Source: Desulfovermiculus sp041686195 (GTDB lineage Bacteria; Desulfobacterota; Desulfovibrionia; Desulfovibrionales; Desulfothermaceae). From it: a DNA stretch of 10,846 bases. A program made the translations under genes and the position numbers. Positions 1-6,611 of the stretch are shown here, piece after piece. How positions within the stretch are numbered: the first letter of the stretch is position 1; every line of letters begins with the position of its first letter. The notes below the pieces were generated by a model. It had not been told where the DNA came from. It was given only the letters and a program-made list of their open reading frames with translations, and did not search any database. The stretch lies in the NCBI GenBank assembly GCA_041686195.1, contig JAWLEI010000098.1, positions 1 to 10,846 of the forward strand, given 5' to 3'.

Positions 1-48
1 GCCAGAGGCGGCGCTGAACCCTGAACACCGAACACTGAACACTCACAC
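1..48. repeat. Truncated hairpin repeat copy followed by a GAACAC-rich tract
   Basis: Bases 1-18 read GCCAGAGGC, three bases, then GCTGAA. This is the right half of the hairpin repeat found at 6575-6599 (GCCAGAGGC, AAA, GCTGAA); only the three-base spacer differs. The left arm would lie outside the window. Bases 13-48 are an irregular tandem array built on the 7-mer TGAACAC (CTGAACC, CTGAACAC, CGAACAC, TGAACAC, TCACAC). A similar ACTGAACACAC string lies at 8589-8600, just after another copy of the hairpin. This looks like intergenic repeat material directly before the first gene; no function can be read from it. Confidence 0.5.
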
Positions 49-59
49 TGGAGCTCTCT

Positions 60-761
60 GTGATCAACAAAACCACCACCGCAGCCCAAGCCCTCTCCAA
101 GGTCCGGGACGGGTCCACAATAATGATCGGCGGATTCGGCACTCCGGGCACGCCTTTTACCTTGATCAGCGCCCTTATAGCCCATGGGGCCAAGGATCTG
201 ACCCTGGTCAAGAACGACGCCAACGAGCCGGGGATCGGCATCTCCCGGATCTTCGAGGCCGGATTGGCCAAAAGCTACATCGTCTCCCACATCGGGCTGA
301 ACAGCACAGTGGTTGAACTCATGAATACAGGCCAAATCCTGATCGAATTCTCGCCTCAGGGCATCCTGGCCGAGCGTATCCGGGCCGGTGGGGCCGGGCT
401 CATGGGCATTGTCACCGACATCGGCATCGACACCATCCTGCGCGAAAAACGGCGGATCATCGAAGTGGACGGCCGGGAGGCCTTTTTCGAGCCCGCCCTG
501 CGGGCTGATGTAGCCCTGGTCCACGCCGCAGTTGCCGACAGGCTGGGTAATCTGGTCTACACCAAGTCGGCCCGCAACTTCAATCCTCTCATGGCCATGG
601 CCGCCGACCTGGTTATAGCCGAGGCCGAGGAAATTGTTGAGCCCGGCGATCTGGACCCTGATCAGATCCACACCCCGGCCGCTTTTGTCGATCACCTGGT
701 ACCCATCCCTGAAATAACAGAAGAATACGGAGTGCTTGCCCACCATGTCCTTGAAACATAA
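60..761 (+). CDS. CoA-transferase subunit A (3-oxoacid/acetate CoA-transferase family I, alpha)
   Basis: This is the alpha subunit of a two-subunit family I CoA-transferase, which moves CoA from a donor thioester such as acetyl-CoA or succinyl-CoA to a carboxylic, usually 3-oxo, acid in the cytoplasm. The 233-residue protein has the family's N-terminal glycine-rich CoA-binding loop at residues 24-32 (GGFGTPGTP; many relatives have GGFGxCGxP). It also has the PQG stretch near residue 100 and the ARNFNPLMAMAA region near 170-180. The start is GTG at base 60, with GGAG six bases upstream (50-53). It overlaps the beta-subunit gene by 17 bases, as expected for translational coupling of a stoichiometric complex. 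The closest match by gene context is YodS of Bacillus (inference); AtoD/ScoA-type enzymes are the wider family. The family call is very secure; the substrate is not visible. Confidence 0.93.
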   Translation: MINKTTTAAQALSKVRDGSTIMIGGFGTPGTPFTLISALIAHGAKDLTLVKNDANEPGIGISRIFEAGLAKSYIVSHIGLNSTVVELMNTGQILIEFSPQGILAERIRAGGAGLMGIVTDIGIDTILREKRRIIEVDGREAFFEPALRADVALVHAAVADRLGNLVYTKSARNFNPLMAMAADLVIAEAEEIVEPGDLDPDQIHTPAAFVDHLVPIPEITEEYGVLAHHVLET

Positions 762-1395
762 GATCTGCGGCCGCGCGGCTCAAGAGATACCGGATGGTTC
801 GGTCATAAACCTGGGCATTGGAATCCCTACCCTCATTCCGCGATACCTGCCAGCCGAGCGCCAGGTCCACGTGCACTCTGAAAACGGGATTTTGGGCATG
901 GGCCGGGCCTGCACCATGGCCGAGGCAGACCGCAATCTCATCGATGCCGGAGGGACCTATATCCATGTCAATCCCGGGGGATCGTTCTTCGACAGTGCAG
1001 TCTCCTTTGCCCTGGTCCGCTCCGGACGCCTGGATGTGGCCGTGCTCGGTGCTCTGGAAGTCTCGGAAACCGGGGACGTGGCCAACTGGATCATGCCCGG
1101 CCGGCATACCCCGGGCATCGGAGGCGGCATGGAGCTGGCCCAGAAGGCCAACCGGCTGCTGATCACCACCACCCACACCACCCGCGAGGGCGAGCCCAAG
1201 CTGGTCAGGCAGTGCAGTCTGCCCATTACCGCCCGGGCTTGCGCCCACACAATTATTACCGAGCTGGCGGTCATTGACGTTACTGCCCAGGGATTTGCCC
1301 TGCGGGAGATCGCGGCCGGGAGCAGTGTGCAGGAGGTACGGGACAAGACCGGGGCTGAACTTATTGTGCCGGACGGGGAAATGCCAACATACTGA
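745..1395 (+). CDS. CoA-transferase subunit B (catalytic beta subunit)
   Basis: This is the catalytic partner of the preceding subunit. The conserved SENG motif is present (residues 45-48 from the ATG), with the glutamate at position 46 that forms the glutamyl-CoA thioester in this family. GIGIPTL near residue 23, the GALEVSETGDVANW block and the GIGGGMELAQKA glycine-rich block are also typical. From ATG 745 the product is 216 residues, normal for the family. A TTG at 736 in the same frame would add three residues. The GGAG at 729-732 is too close to TTG (3 nt) and rather far from ATG (12 nt), so the exact start is uncertain. Together the subunits resemble YodR/YodS of the Bacillus kamA-yodPQRST cluster, and AtoA/ScoB more distantly. 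The presence of a thiolase downstream suggests a 3-oxo acid substrate (inference). Confidence 0.93.
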   Translation: MSLKHKICGRAAQEIPDGSVINLGIGIPTLIPRYLPAERQVHVHSENGILGMGRACTMAEADRNLIDAGGTYIHVNPGGSFFDSAVSFALVRSGRLDVAVLGALEVSETGDVANWIMPGRHTPGIGGGMELAQKANRLLITTTHTTREGEPKLVRQCSLPITARACAHTIITELAVIDVTAQGFALREIAAGSSVQEVRDKTGAELIVPDGEMPTY

Positions 1396-1475
1396 GTGTT
1401 CAGTCCCGGCCGTGGCGGGATCGCTGGCCGCAGACGCAAGTTTGATCCAAATGGAAACAGGGCATGAGCTGGGCT

Positions 1476-1497
1476 GAGGCCCAGTAGCCTGGGCCTC
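1476..1497. other. Perfect 9-bp hairpin downstream of the CoA-transferase genes
   Basis: GAGGCCCAG (1476-1484) pairs perfectly with CTGGGCCTC (1489-1497) around a TAGC loop. It lies 80 bases after the stop of subunit B, where a transcript end would be plausible. No T-run follows on either strand, so it is not a classical intrinsic terminator. It could stabilise the mRNA 3' end, assist Rho-independent pausing, or be a repeat remnant. Confidence 0.5.
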
Positions 1498-1627
1498 TCC
1501 GAGGGCCAGAAATCTTAAAAAAAGAGCCAGGCAGGCGCCTAGCGGTCCCGGAATGGCCGGGGTGGCACCCGGCGGTCCTGGGGGCAAAGCACTGGGATCA
1601 CAATCTGTCGCTGGTGTGGCAGTCCAT

Positions 1628-1650
1628 GGGGCGGACACAAGGTCCGCCCC
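1628..1650. repeat. GGGGCGGAC palindromic intergenic repeat
   Basis: GGGGCGGAC (1628-1636) and GTCCGCCCC (1642-1650) form a perfect 9-bp stem around ACAAG. Read on the minus strand it begins TGTAGGGGCGGACC. Intergenic palindromes starting GTAGGGGCG are known as dispersed extragenic repeats in several bacterial groups (recalled, not searched). The flanks may belong to a longer repeat unit. Only one copy is present in the window. Confidence 0.55.
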
Positions 1651-1751
1651 TACAGCTGTTGCACCACTCGTGATTGAATTCGGGCGAAGCTTGTCTTCGT
1701 CCACAAGCCTGAGCATGAGCAATTCATTACCATTTTTCCCTGCGAGTTTTT

Positions 1752-3029
1752 ATGTCCACCATTACTCCCCAAGAACAACGGCTTTTGCATGCTGTTCAAG
1801 ATCTGGAACCGGAGATCATTGATTTCACTTCCCGGCTGGTGGCTGCACCGAGCACCCTGGGCAATGAAGCCGGGGCGGTTCAGGTCATGGATGATGAGCT
1901 GACCAAACTGGAGCTCTCTCCGTTGCGGATACCTATTGATCCTGGTCAGCTGTCCGGTCATCCCGGGTTCGCCCCAGTCCCCTGGAGCTATCAGAATAAA
2001 GAGTGCGTGGTGGCCACCAGGCCTGCGGACACTGCTGGCGGGCGCAGTCTGCTCTTCAACGGCCACCTGGATGTGGTCAGTCCGGAACCACTTGATTTCT
2101 GGGACTTTGATCCCTTTGCCCCCTTCGTCCGGGACGGCTGGCTCTACGGCCGCGGGGCTGGAGACATGAAATCCGGAGTAGCAGCCATGACCTATGCCCT
2201 GCAGGCAGTGCACAGGGCCGGTTTCGGCCTGGCCGCACCAGTCACCGTAGAGGGGGTGATCGAAGAAGAATGCACCGGCAACGGGGCCCTGGCCTGTCTC
2301 TTGGCCGGCTTTGATGCCCAGGCCGTGCTCATCCCTGAACCATTCGGCCCCACCCTGCTCACCGACCAGGTGGGAGTCCTGTGGTTCAAGGTCCGGATCA
2401 AGGGTCTTCCCAGTCATGTTCAAGCCGCGCCGGCCGGAACCAATGCCATAGAAAAGAGTTTTGTCCTCATTGAGGCCTTGCGCCAGCTGGAAGAAGAGCT
2501 GAACAGGGAAAACGTGCCCCAGGCCTATGCCGAGCACACCCATCCCTTGAACTTCAATCCCGGCATGCTCAGCGGCGGAGATTGGCCCTCAACCGTTCCG
2601 GCCTGGTGCGAGCTGCACTGCCGGTTGTCCTTTTTCCCCGGCACCCCGTATCCGGAGATCCAGGACCGGGTGCGCCGGACCGTTTTGCAAGCGGCTGAAA
2701 AGGATCCCTGGCTCCGGGACAACCCGCCCCAGGTCGAATTTTACGGCTTCAGATCCGAGGGTCACAGTGTAAGTCCCGATCTTCCGGCCTTTAGTCTTCT
2801 AAGTTCCTGTCATCTGGATTTGACCGGACAGAAAGCAGCCAGATATATATCCACCTGCACCACTGATCTGCGGGCCTTTTGCCTTTACGGACGGGGACAG
2901 GCCACCTGCTTCGGTCCGGTAGCTGAAAATATCCACGCAGCCAATGAACGAGTCCGCCTGGACAGCGTTCTGCATACAGCCAAAGCCTACGCCCTGTTCA
3001 TGGCCCGCTGGTGTGGGCTGGTAGAGTAG
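1752..3029 (+). CDS. M20 family metallo-deacylase, ArgE/DapE type (YodQ-like)
   Basis: This is a zinc-dependent amidohydrolase of peptidase family M20 that removes acyl groups from amines, probably in the cytoplasm (no signal peptide). The di-metal site is visible: H105 and D107 in NGHLDVV, D138 in GRGAGDMKSG, the glutamate run E171-E173 in IEEECTGN (catalytic base plus metal ligand), and a C-terminal ENIHAANE histidine motif. At 425 residues it is longer than typical DapE (~375) and matches the long subgroup containing YodQ and YlmB of Bacillus. The ATG at 1752 has only a weak Shine-Dalgarno (GCGAG, 1742-1746). It lies between CoA-transferase and thiolase genes. In Bacillus a similar protein (YodQ) sits with CoA-transferase subunits YodR/YodS and lysine 2,3-aminomutase. 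A role in deacetylating 4-acetamidobutyrate or a related acetamido acid is inferred. True arginine-pathway ArgE is less likely here. Confidence 0.87.
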   Translation: MSTITPQEQRLLHAVQDLEPEIIDFTSRLVAAPSTLGNEAGAVQVMDDELTKLELSPLRIPIDPGQLSGHPGFAPVPWSYQNKECVVATRPADTAGGRSLLFNGHLDVVSPEPLDFWDFDPFAPFVRDGWLYGRGAGDMKSGVAAMTYALQAVHRAGFGLAAPVTVEGVIEEECTGNGALACLLAGFDAQAVLIPEPFGPTLLTDQVGVLWFKVRIKGLPSHVQAAPAGTNAIEKSFVLIEALRQLEEELNRENVPQAYAEHTHPLNFNPGMLSGGDWPSTVPAWCELHCRLSFFPGTPYPEIQDRVRRTVLQAAEKDPWLRDNPPQVEFYGFRSEGHSVSPDLPAFSLLSSCHLDLTGQKAARYISTCTTDLRAFCLYGRGQATCFGPVAENIHAANERVRLDSVLHTAKAYALFMARWCGLVE

Positions 3030-3058
3030 TTGAATGTCTGTCAAGCAAGGAGCACACC

Positions 3059-4264
3059 ATGCGCGAAGTCGCTATCATCGGATATCTGCGCTCCCCCCAA
3101 TCCCGGTCCCGCCCCCAGGAACCGGAACGAGATGATCTGGGCGGCATCCGGGCGGACGAGCTTCTGGCCCGGGTCATTCAAGCCTTAATTCAGCGAACTG
3201 GAGTAGATCCCTATTCCCTGGACGACTTCCTGGTCGGGTCCGCTTTCGGGGTGAGCGAAAACTGGACCTACGGGGGCCGCACTCCGATCTTCCTGGCCAA
3301 CCTTCCGGAAACCGTTCCAGCCAAATTCCTGGACATGCAGTGCGCCTCTGGCATGGCCGCCGTTCATACCGGATTCCTGGAAATCGCAGCCAATGCCGCA
3401 GACATGGTCCTGGCTACGGGCATGGAACATATGACCCGGGTCCCTATGGGACCCACTCTTTTTGAAAAAGGAACCATATCCGTACATCCCGGACTGTCTT
3501 CCGATCCGGCCTATGCCCACTGGGACATGCACACCACCCTGAATATGGGGCTGACGGCCGAAAAGCTGGCCGACATCAGCGGCATCACCCGCCAGGCCAT
3601 GGATGAATGGGCCGAGCGTTCCCATGCCTTGGCCGTCCAAGCCCGAAACTCCGGCTTTTTCGATTCCGAAATCCTGCCCATAGAAATCACTCCCAAGGAC
3701 GGAAATCCCCGGATTGTGGACCGGGATCAGGCGGTGCGGGAAGGAACCACCCTGGAGGGCCTGTCTCAACTCAAACCTATCTTTCACCCTGAAGGCTCCA
3801 TCACTGCCGGAAATGCATCTCCACTGAACGCCGGAGCAGCGGGCATGCTCCTTATGGCCCGGGAAAAGGCCGAAGAGGCCGGCCTGCCCATCCTGGGGCT
3901 GGTGCGGTCAATGGGTGTGGCCGGGGTGGATCCTACCATCATGGGCCAGGGGCCGGTTCCGGCCGTGCGCAAGGCCCTGGACCAGGCCGGACTCTCAGTC
4001 CGGGACATAGACTGCTGGGAAATCAATGAGGCCTTCAGTGTGGTCGCTCTGTATGCCGTGCAGGAGCTGGGCATTGACCCGAATCGGGTCAACATCATGG
4101 GCGGCGGGCTGGCCCTGGGCCATCCTTTGGGGGCCACCGGAGTTCGCCTCGCAGGCACCCTGGCCCGGATTTTAAAACACAAAGAGGCCAGATACGGCTG
4201 CGCCACCGCCTGCGTAGGGGGTGGGCAAGGTATTGCCACGGTGATTGAGCGCTGTGTGGAGTAA
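3059..4264 (+). CDS. Thiolase (acetyl-CoA C-acyltransferase family)
   Basis: This degradative or biosynthetic thiolase cleaves a 3-oxoacyl-CoA with CoA to acetyl-CoA and a shortened acyl-CoA, or runs in reverse. The catalytic residues are all visible: nucleophile C95 in DMQCASGMA, H355 in GGGLALGHPLGATG, and C385 in CVGGGQG. EINEAF near residue 322 is also conserved. The usual NxxGGAIA is NIMGGGLA here, a mild variant. I chose ATG 3059 because AAGGAG lies six bases upstream (3047-3052). An in-frame start at 3011 would overlap the deacylase and add residues foreign to the family. From 3059 it is 401 residues, standard for the family. Thirty bases separate it from the deacylase stop, so they are likely co-transcribed. 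The specific substrate is not readable; next to a CoA-transferase and deacylases, an acetamido-3-oxoacyl-CoA is a reasonable guess. Confidence 0.93.
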   Translation: MREVAIIGYLRSPQSRSRPQEPERDDLGGIRADELLARVIQALIQRTGVDPYSLDDFLVGSAFGVSENWTYGGRTPIFLANLPETVPAKFLDMQCASGMAAVHTGFLEIAANAADMVLATGMEHMTRVPMGPTLFEKGTISVHPGLSSDPAYAHWDMHTTLNMGLTAEKLADISGITRQAMDEWAERSHALAVQARNSGFFDSEILPIEITPKDGNPRIVDRDQAVREGTTLEGLSQLKPIFHPEGSITAGNASPLNAGAAGMLLMAREKAEEAGLPILGLVRSMGVAGVDPTIMGQGPVPAVRKALDQAGLSVRDIDCWEINEAFSVVALYAVQELGIDPNRVNIMGGGLALGHPLGATGVRLAGTLARILKHKEARYGCATACVGGGQGIATVIERCVE

Positions 4265-4382
4265 GCCGGTTCAGCCCTGCTTCGGCCGCAAAGGCCCAGT
4301 TTAATTAAGGGTGAAACTTATATTTCGAATTGATAGACCTATTTCCTCCGAACAAATCAAGATTCATAACCCACCAAGAATT

Positions 4383-5555
4383 ATGCCAGAAATCAAAACC
4401 AAATGCACAGCACTCGCCCCCGAGCTGGTCCGTTTCCGGCGTGATCTGCATCAAATCCCGGAAGCCGGCCTGGCTGAGCACAAGACTGCAGCGTATATCG
4501 CTGAGCATTTGCACCAACTGGGTCTGGAGGTGCATACAGGTCTGGCCGGGACAGGCATCAAGGCCGTTCTTCGCACCGGCCGCCCGGGTCCCACCCTTTT
4601 GTACCGGGCGGACATGGACGGCCTGCCCATTCAGGAGCAGACCGGGCATGCCTGGGCTTCCACCCATCCCGGAATGATGCACGCCTGCGGGCACGACGGG
4701 CACATGGCCATGTCCCTGGGTGCAGCTGCCCTGCTTTCATCACTCATAGATCAACTGCACGGAAATATGGTCTTTCTTTTTCAGCCAGCTGAGGAAGGTC
4801 CGGGCGGGGCCAAGCCCATGATTCAGGCCGGAGCCCTGGAAAATCCCCAAGTTGATGAGGCACTGGCCTTCCATCTCTGGCCTGATTTGGATCTTTGCTG
4901 TATCGGAATACGATCCGGTCCACTCATGGCGGCCATGAATCGTTTTCAAATCACAATCCTGGGTCAAGGCGGACATGCAGCCATGCCCCACAAATGCGTG
5001 GACGCCCTGGATGTGGGAGTCCAGGTGGTCAACGCCCTGCAGCGTCTGGTCAGCCGAAAAATTTCTCCTTTACATCCTGCCGTTCTCACTGTAGCCAGTT
5101 TCCAGGCCGGATCCGCCTTCAATGTGATTCCTGCTCAGGCCCAGATAGCCGGGACCACCAGAACCTTTGACCAGGAAACCTGGAACTCCTGGCCCGGGCA
5201 AATCGAACAGGTGGTGGCCGGGGTTTGTGCTTCCATGGGTGCGAAGTACAAGCTGGAGTCGACCACCGGTTTTGCCCCTCTGGTCAACGACCCCGCGGTA
5301 AGCGAACGTATGCGCCGGATTGCAGCACACGTCGTGCCTGAGGAATGTATCCGCAAGCCCGAACAGACTATGGGCGGCGAAGACATGAGCTTTATCCTGG
5401 AAAAGATTCCTGGATGTTACGTATTCCTGGGAATTGGCCGGGAGGGGCAAGCTGCACTGCACAGCCCCAACTTTGATTTTGACGAGGCAGTCCTCCCCCT
5501 GGGGATGGAGTTGGCCGTCCGCTATGCAGTACACACCTTGAACATGCAGGTTTAG
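4383..5555 (+). CDS. M20D amidohydrolase (hippurate/IAA-amino acid hydrolase-like)
   Basis: This is a metal-dependent amidohydrolase of subfamily M20D, whose members hydrolyse N-acyl amino acids (hippurate, N-acetyl amino acids, auxin conjugates). Numbering is from ATG 4383. The metal site residues are C102, H104 and H107 in HACGHDGH, E137-E138 in FQPAEE, H164 in AFHLWP and H360 in LHSPNFDFDE. RRDLHQIPE near residue 20, RADMDGLPI near 75 and GGEDMSF near 335 are further signatures. The length of 390 residues matches the family. The frame also opens at GTG 4311 (414 residues), but those extra residues do not look like the family N-terminus. Neither start has a strong Shine-Dalgarno. It is the second M20 enzyme in the block. 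It could deacylate a different acetamido acid, or be the real deacetylase of the pathway with the YodQ-like protein serving another step. Substrate unknown. Confidence 0.85.
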   Translation: MPEIKTKCTALAPELVRFRRDLHQIPEAGLAEHKTAAYIAEHLHQLGLEVHTGLAGTGIKAVLRTGRPGPTLLYRADMDGLPIQEQTGHAWASTHPGMMHACGHDGHMAMSLGAAALLSSLIDQLHGNMVFLFQPAEEGPGGAKPMIQAGALENPQVDEALAFHLWPDLDLCCIGIRSGPLMAAMNRFQITILGQGGHAAMPHKCVDALDVGVQVVNALQRLVSRKISPLHPAVLTVASFQAGSAFNVIPAQAQIAGTTRTFDQETWNSWPGQIEQVVAGVCASMGAKYKLESTTGFAPLVNDPAVSERMRRIAAHVVPEECIRKPEQTMGGEDMSFILEKIPGCYVFLGIGREGQAALHSPNFDFDEAVLPLGMELAVRYAVHTLNMQV

Positions 5556-5596
5556 ATTTGCAAACCGACAATACAACGGCTGTATAAAGGACTTGT

Positions 5597-6265
5597 ATGG
5601 GTGGAAACGCTCCCGACACAACAATTCAGCAGTTCTGGCACCCCAAGCTCTGTGCAGCTCAAAGTGCCCTCCAGGCCCGGAACTTCGGGGCCCACATCGT
5701 AGATACCACTGATGACGCCCGTGATTTAGTGCTCAACGAGCTTCTGCCCCGGATGCAGATCCAAACCATGTCCTGGTGCGATTCCATGACCCTGACCGCT
5801 ACTCGCCTGCTCCAGGAAATACCCGCTCGCTATCCGGTGCAGGTGATTCGGAACTTTGAAGCCGATATCCCCAGGCCGGATCTCATTGAGCGCAGACGTC
5901 AGGCTCTGCTCACCGACCTGTTCCTGACCGGGACCAACGCCCTGACCGAAGACGGGCGGCTCATCAATCTGGACATGGTCGGCAACCGGGTGGCCGGCAT
6001 TGACTTCGGCCCCAGGCATGTGCTTCTATTTATCGGCCGCAACAAGCTTGTGCCCGGACTCCATGCGGGCATGACCAGGATTAAACGTCTTTCAGCCCCG
6101 GCCAATGCCATACGGCATAACTTCAAGACTCCCTGCGTGAAAACTGGAAGGTGTGATGACTGCTCCAGCCCTCAACGCATTTGCAACACCTGGACCATTA
6201 CAGAAAGATCCTTTCCAGCCCAACGGATTCAGGTCATTCTTATCAATCAGGATTTGGGGCTATAA
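5597..6265 (+). CDS. LUD-domain (DUF162, LutC/YkgG-like) protein with C-terminal four-cysteine tail
   Basis: This cytoplasmic protein belongs to the LUD superfamily, whose better-known members LutC/YkgG work with iron-sulfur proteins in lactate oxidation. Characteristic stretches are TGTNALTEDGRLINLD (about residues 112-127), the GNRVAGIDFGP block and LLFIGRNKLVPGL (about 143-157). The C-terminus carries C180, C186, C189 and C196, a pattern C-x5-C-x2-C-x6-C that could bind an Fe-S cluster or zinc (inference). At 222 residues it resembles the stand-alone subgroup often named only 'lactate utilization protein'. No LutA/LutB genes adjoin it, so a lactate role is not supported by context. AAAGGA lies five bases before ATG 5597. 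The gap from the amidohydrolase is 41 bases, so it may close the catabolic operon. Its stop codon TAA lies inside the A-tract of the terminator. Confidence 0.85.
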   Translation: MGGNAPDTTIQQFWHPKLCAAQSALQARNFGAHIVDTTDDARDLVLNELLPRMQIQTMSWCDSMTLTATRLLQEIPARYPVQVIRNFEADIPRPDLIERRRQALLTDLFLTGTNALTEDGRLINLDMVGNRVAGIDFGPRHVLLFIGRNKLVPGLHAGMTRIKRLSAPANAIRHNFKTPCVKTGRCDDCSSPQRICNTWTITERSFPAQRIQVILINQDLGL

Positions 6266-6306
6266 AAAAAGTGGGCCTTGGGCTGGCCCAAGGCCCACTT
6301 TTTTTA
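6264..6306. terminator. Strong bidirectional intrinsic terminator
   Basis: GTGGGCCTTGGG (6271-6282) pairs perfectly with CCCAAGGCCCAC (6287-6298) around CTGG. It is flanked by seven A (6264-6270) on the left and seven T (6299-6305) on the right, so the stem can extend to 19 bp. The A-tract includes the last two bases of the TAA stop of the LUD gene. It ends the upstream operon and would also work on the minus strand. Confidence 0.93.
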
Positions 6307-6422
6307 TTACACCTTCTTTTGACTCACCAGCCGGACAAAATGCTCGAACGAGCGGTCAAAAGTCTGTTCCGCATCCGGCGGAAAACAACAGGCCGGAAGC
6401 TGCCGGCTCTTTAAAGGACAGT

Positions 6423-6451
6423 TTGACTTTCCAGTTCAGCCTCAATACTCT
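6423..6451 (+). promoter_or_regulatory. Possible sigma70-type promoter for trmJ
   Basis: TTGACT (6423-6428, five of six to TTGACA) is followed after 17 bases by TACTCT (6446-6451, three of six to TATAAT). It lies downstream of the strong terminator and about 160 bases before trmJ, so a promoter in this interval is expected. The weak -10 keeps the call tentative. Confidence 0.3.
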
Positions 6452-6550
6452 GCAACCCAGCAGGGGAAGTAAGAACCTTCCGTCTTTTCGAACCAATCCG
6501 CATCATACGAAAAAGGATGGGATCTCGTATTCCCGATCAATCCGCATTTC

Positions 6551-6599
6551 TTTTGCGCGCTCTGGCGCAAAAAATCAGATTTGCCAGAGGCAAAGCTGA
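6551..6599. repeat. Inverted pair of hairpin repeats abutting the trmJ ribosome binding site
   Basis: First hairpin: TTTTGCGC (6551-6558) pairs with GCGCAAAA (6565-6572) around GCTCTG. Second hairpin: TCAG (6575-6578) and TTTGCC (6580-6585) pair with GGCAAA (6589-6594) and CTGA (6596-6599), with an A/G mismatch and an AGA loop. Read on the minus strand, the first resembles the second (GCGCCAGAGCGCGCAAA against TTTGCCAGAGGCAAA), so this is a REP-like pair in opposite orientation. The second stem is directly followed by the trmJ Shine-Dalgarno (AAGGAAG, 6600-6606). TCTGGC (6561-6566) could instead pair with GCCAGA (6583-6588), so two mutually exclusive folds exist. Confidence 0.6.
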
Positions 6600-6611
6600 A
6601 AGGAAGCCCGC

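Larger units (their letters stand above)
1396..1751. other. 356-base spacer with palindromes, no gene
   Basis: No convincing gene lies here. A long minus-strand open frame crosses it but is low-complexity and antisense to the CoA-transferase gene. The spacer holds a short palindrome over the stop codon of subunit B (1391-1404, ACTGA-GTGT-TCAGT), a 9-bp hairpin at 1476-1497, a weaker GCCGGG/CCCGGC hairpin at 1556-1573, the GGGGCGGAC palindrome at 1628-1650, and a 6-bp GCTTGT/ACAAGC stem at 1689-1708. The gap separates the CoA-transferase genes from the deacylase gene, so the latter may have its own promoter. I saw no clear -35/-10 pair. Confidence 0.6.
6306..6611. other. 306-base spacer before trmJ, no gene
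   Basis: No coding feature is supported. The spacer contains a GCCGG/CCGGC hairpin (about 6392-6407), a possible sigma70 promoter (6423-6451), and a direct repeat of the 10-mer CAATCCGCAT at 6494-6503 and 6538-6547. It also holds an ATACGA/TCGTAT inverted repeat (6505-6510 and 6525-6530) and the double hairpin element right before the trmJ start. The direct and inverted repeats could be operator-like, but nothing ties them to a regulator. Confidence 0.5.

Noticed and set aside
1476..1497. Intrinsic terminator for the CoA-transferase genes
   Set aside because: The stem is perfect but no T-run follows on either strand; kept only as a hairpin.
613..1722. Minus-strand open frame of 369 codons across the CoA-transferase beta gene
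   Set aside because: It is antisense to a gene with clear catalytic motifs, has proline/glycine-rich low-information sequence and no recognisable domain; it is a by-product of GC-rich codon use.
1650..2543. Minus-strand open frame of 297 codons antisense to the M20 deacylase
   Set aside because: It overlaps a gene with an intact metal site; no family features and no ribosome site.
3011..3058. Longer N-terminus for the thiolase
   Set aside because: It would overlap the deacylase end and precede the strong AAGGAG; the family N-terminus starts at REVAIIGY, at ATG 3059.
6494..6547. CRISPR-like or operator array from the CAATCCGCAT direct repeat
   Set aside because: Only two 10-base copies, 44 bases apart start to start; not enough for an array and no regulator nearby.
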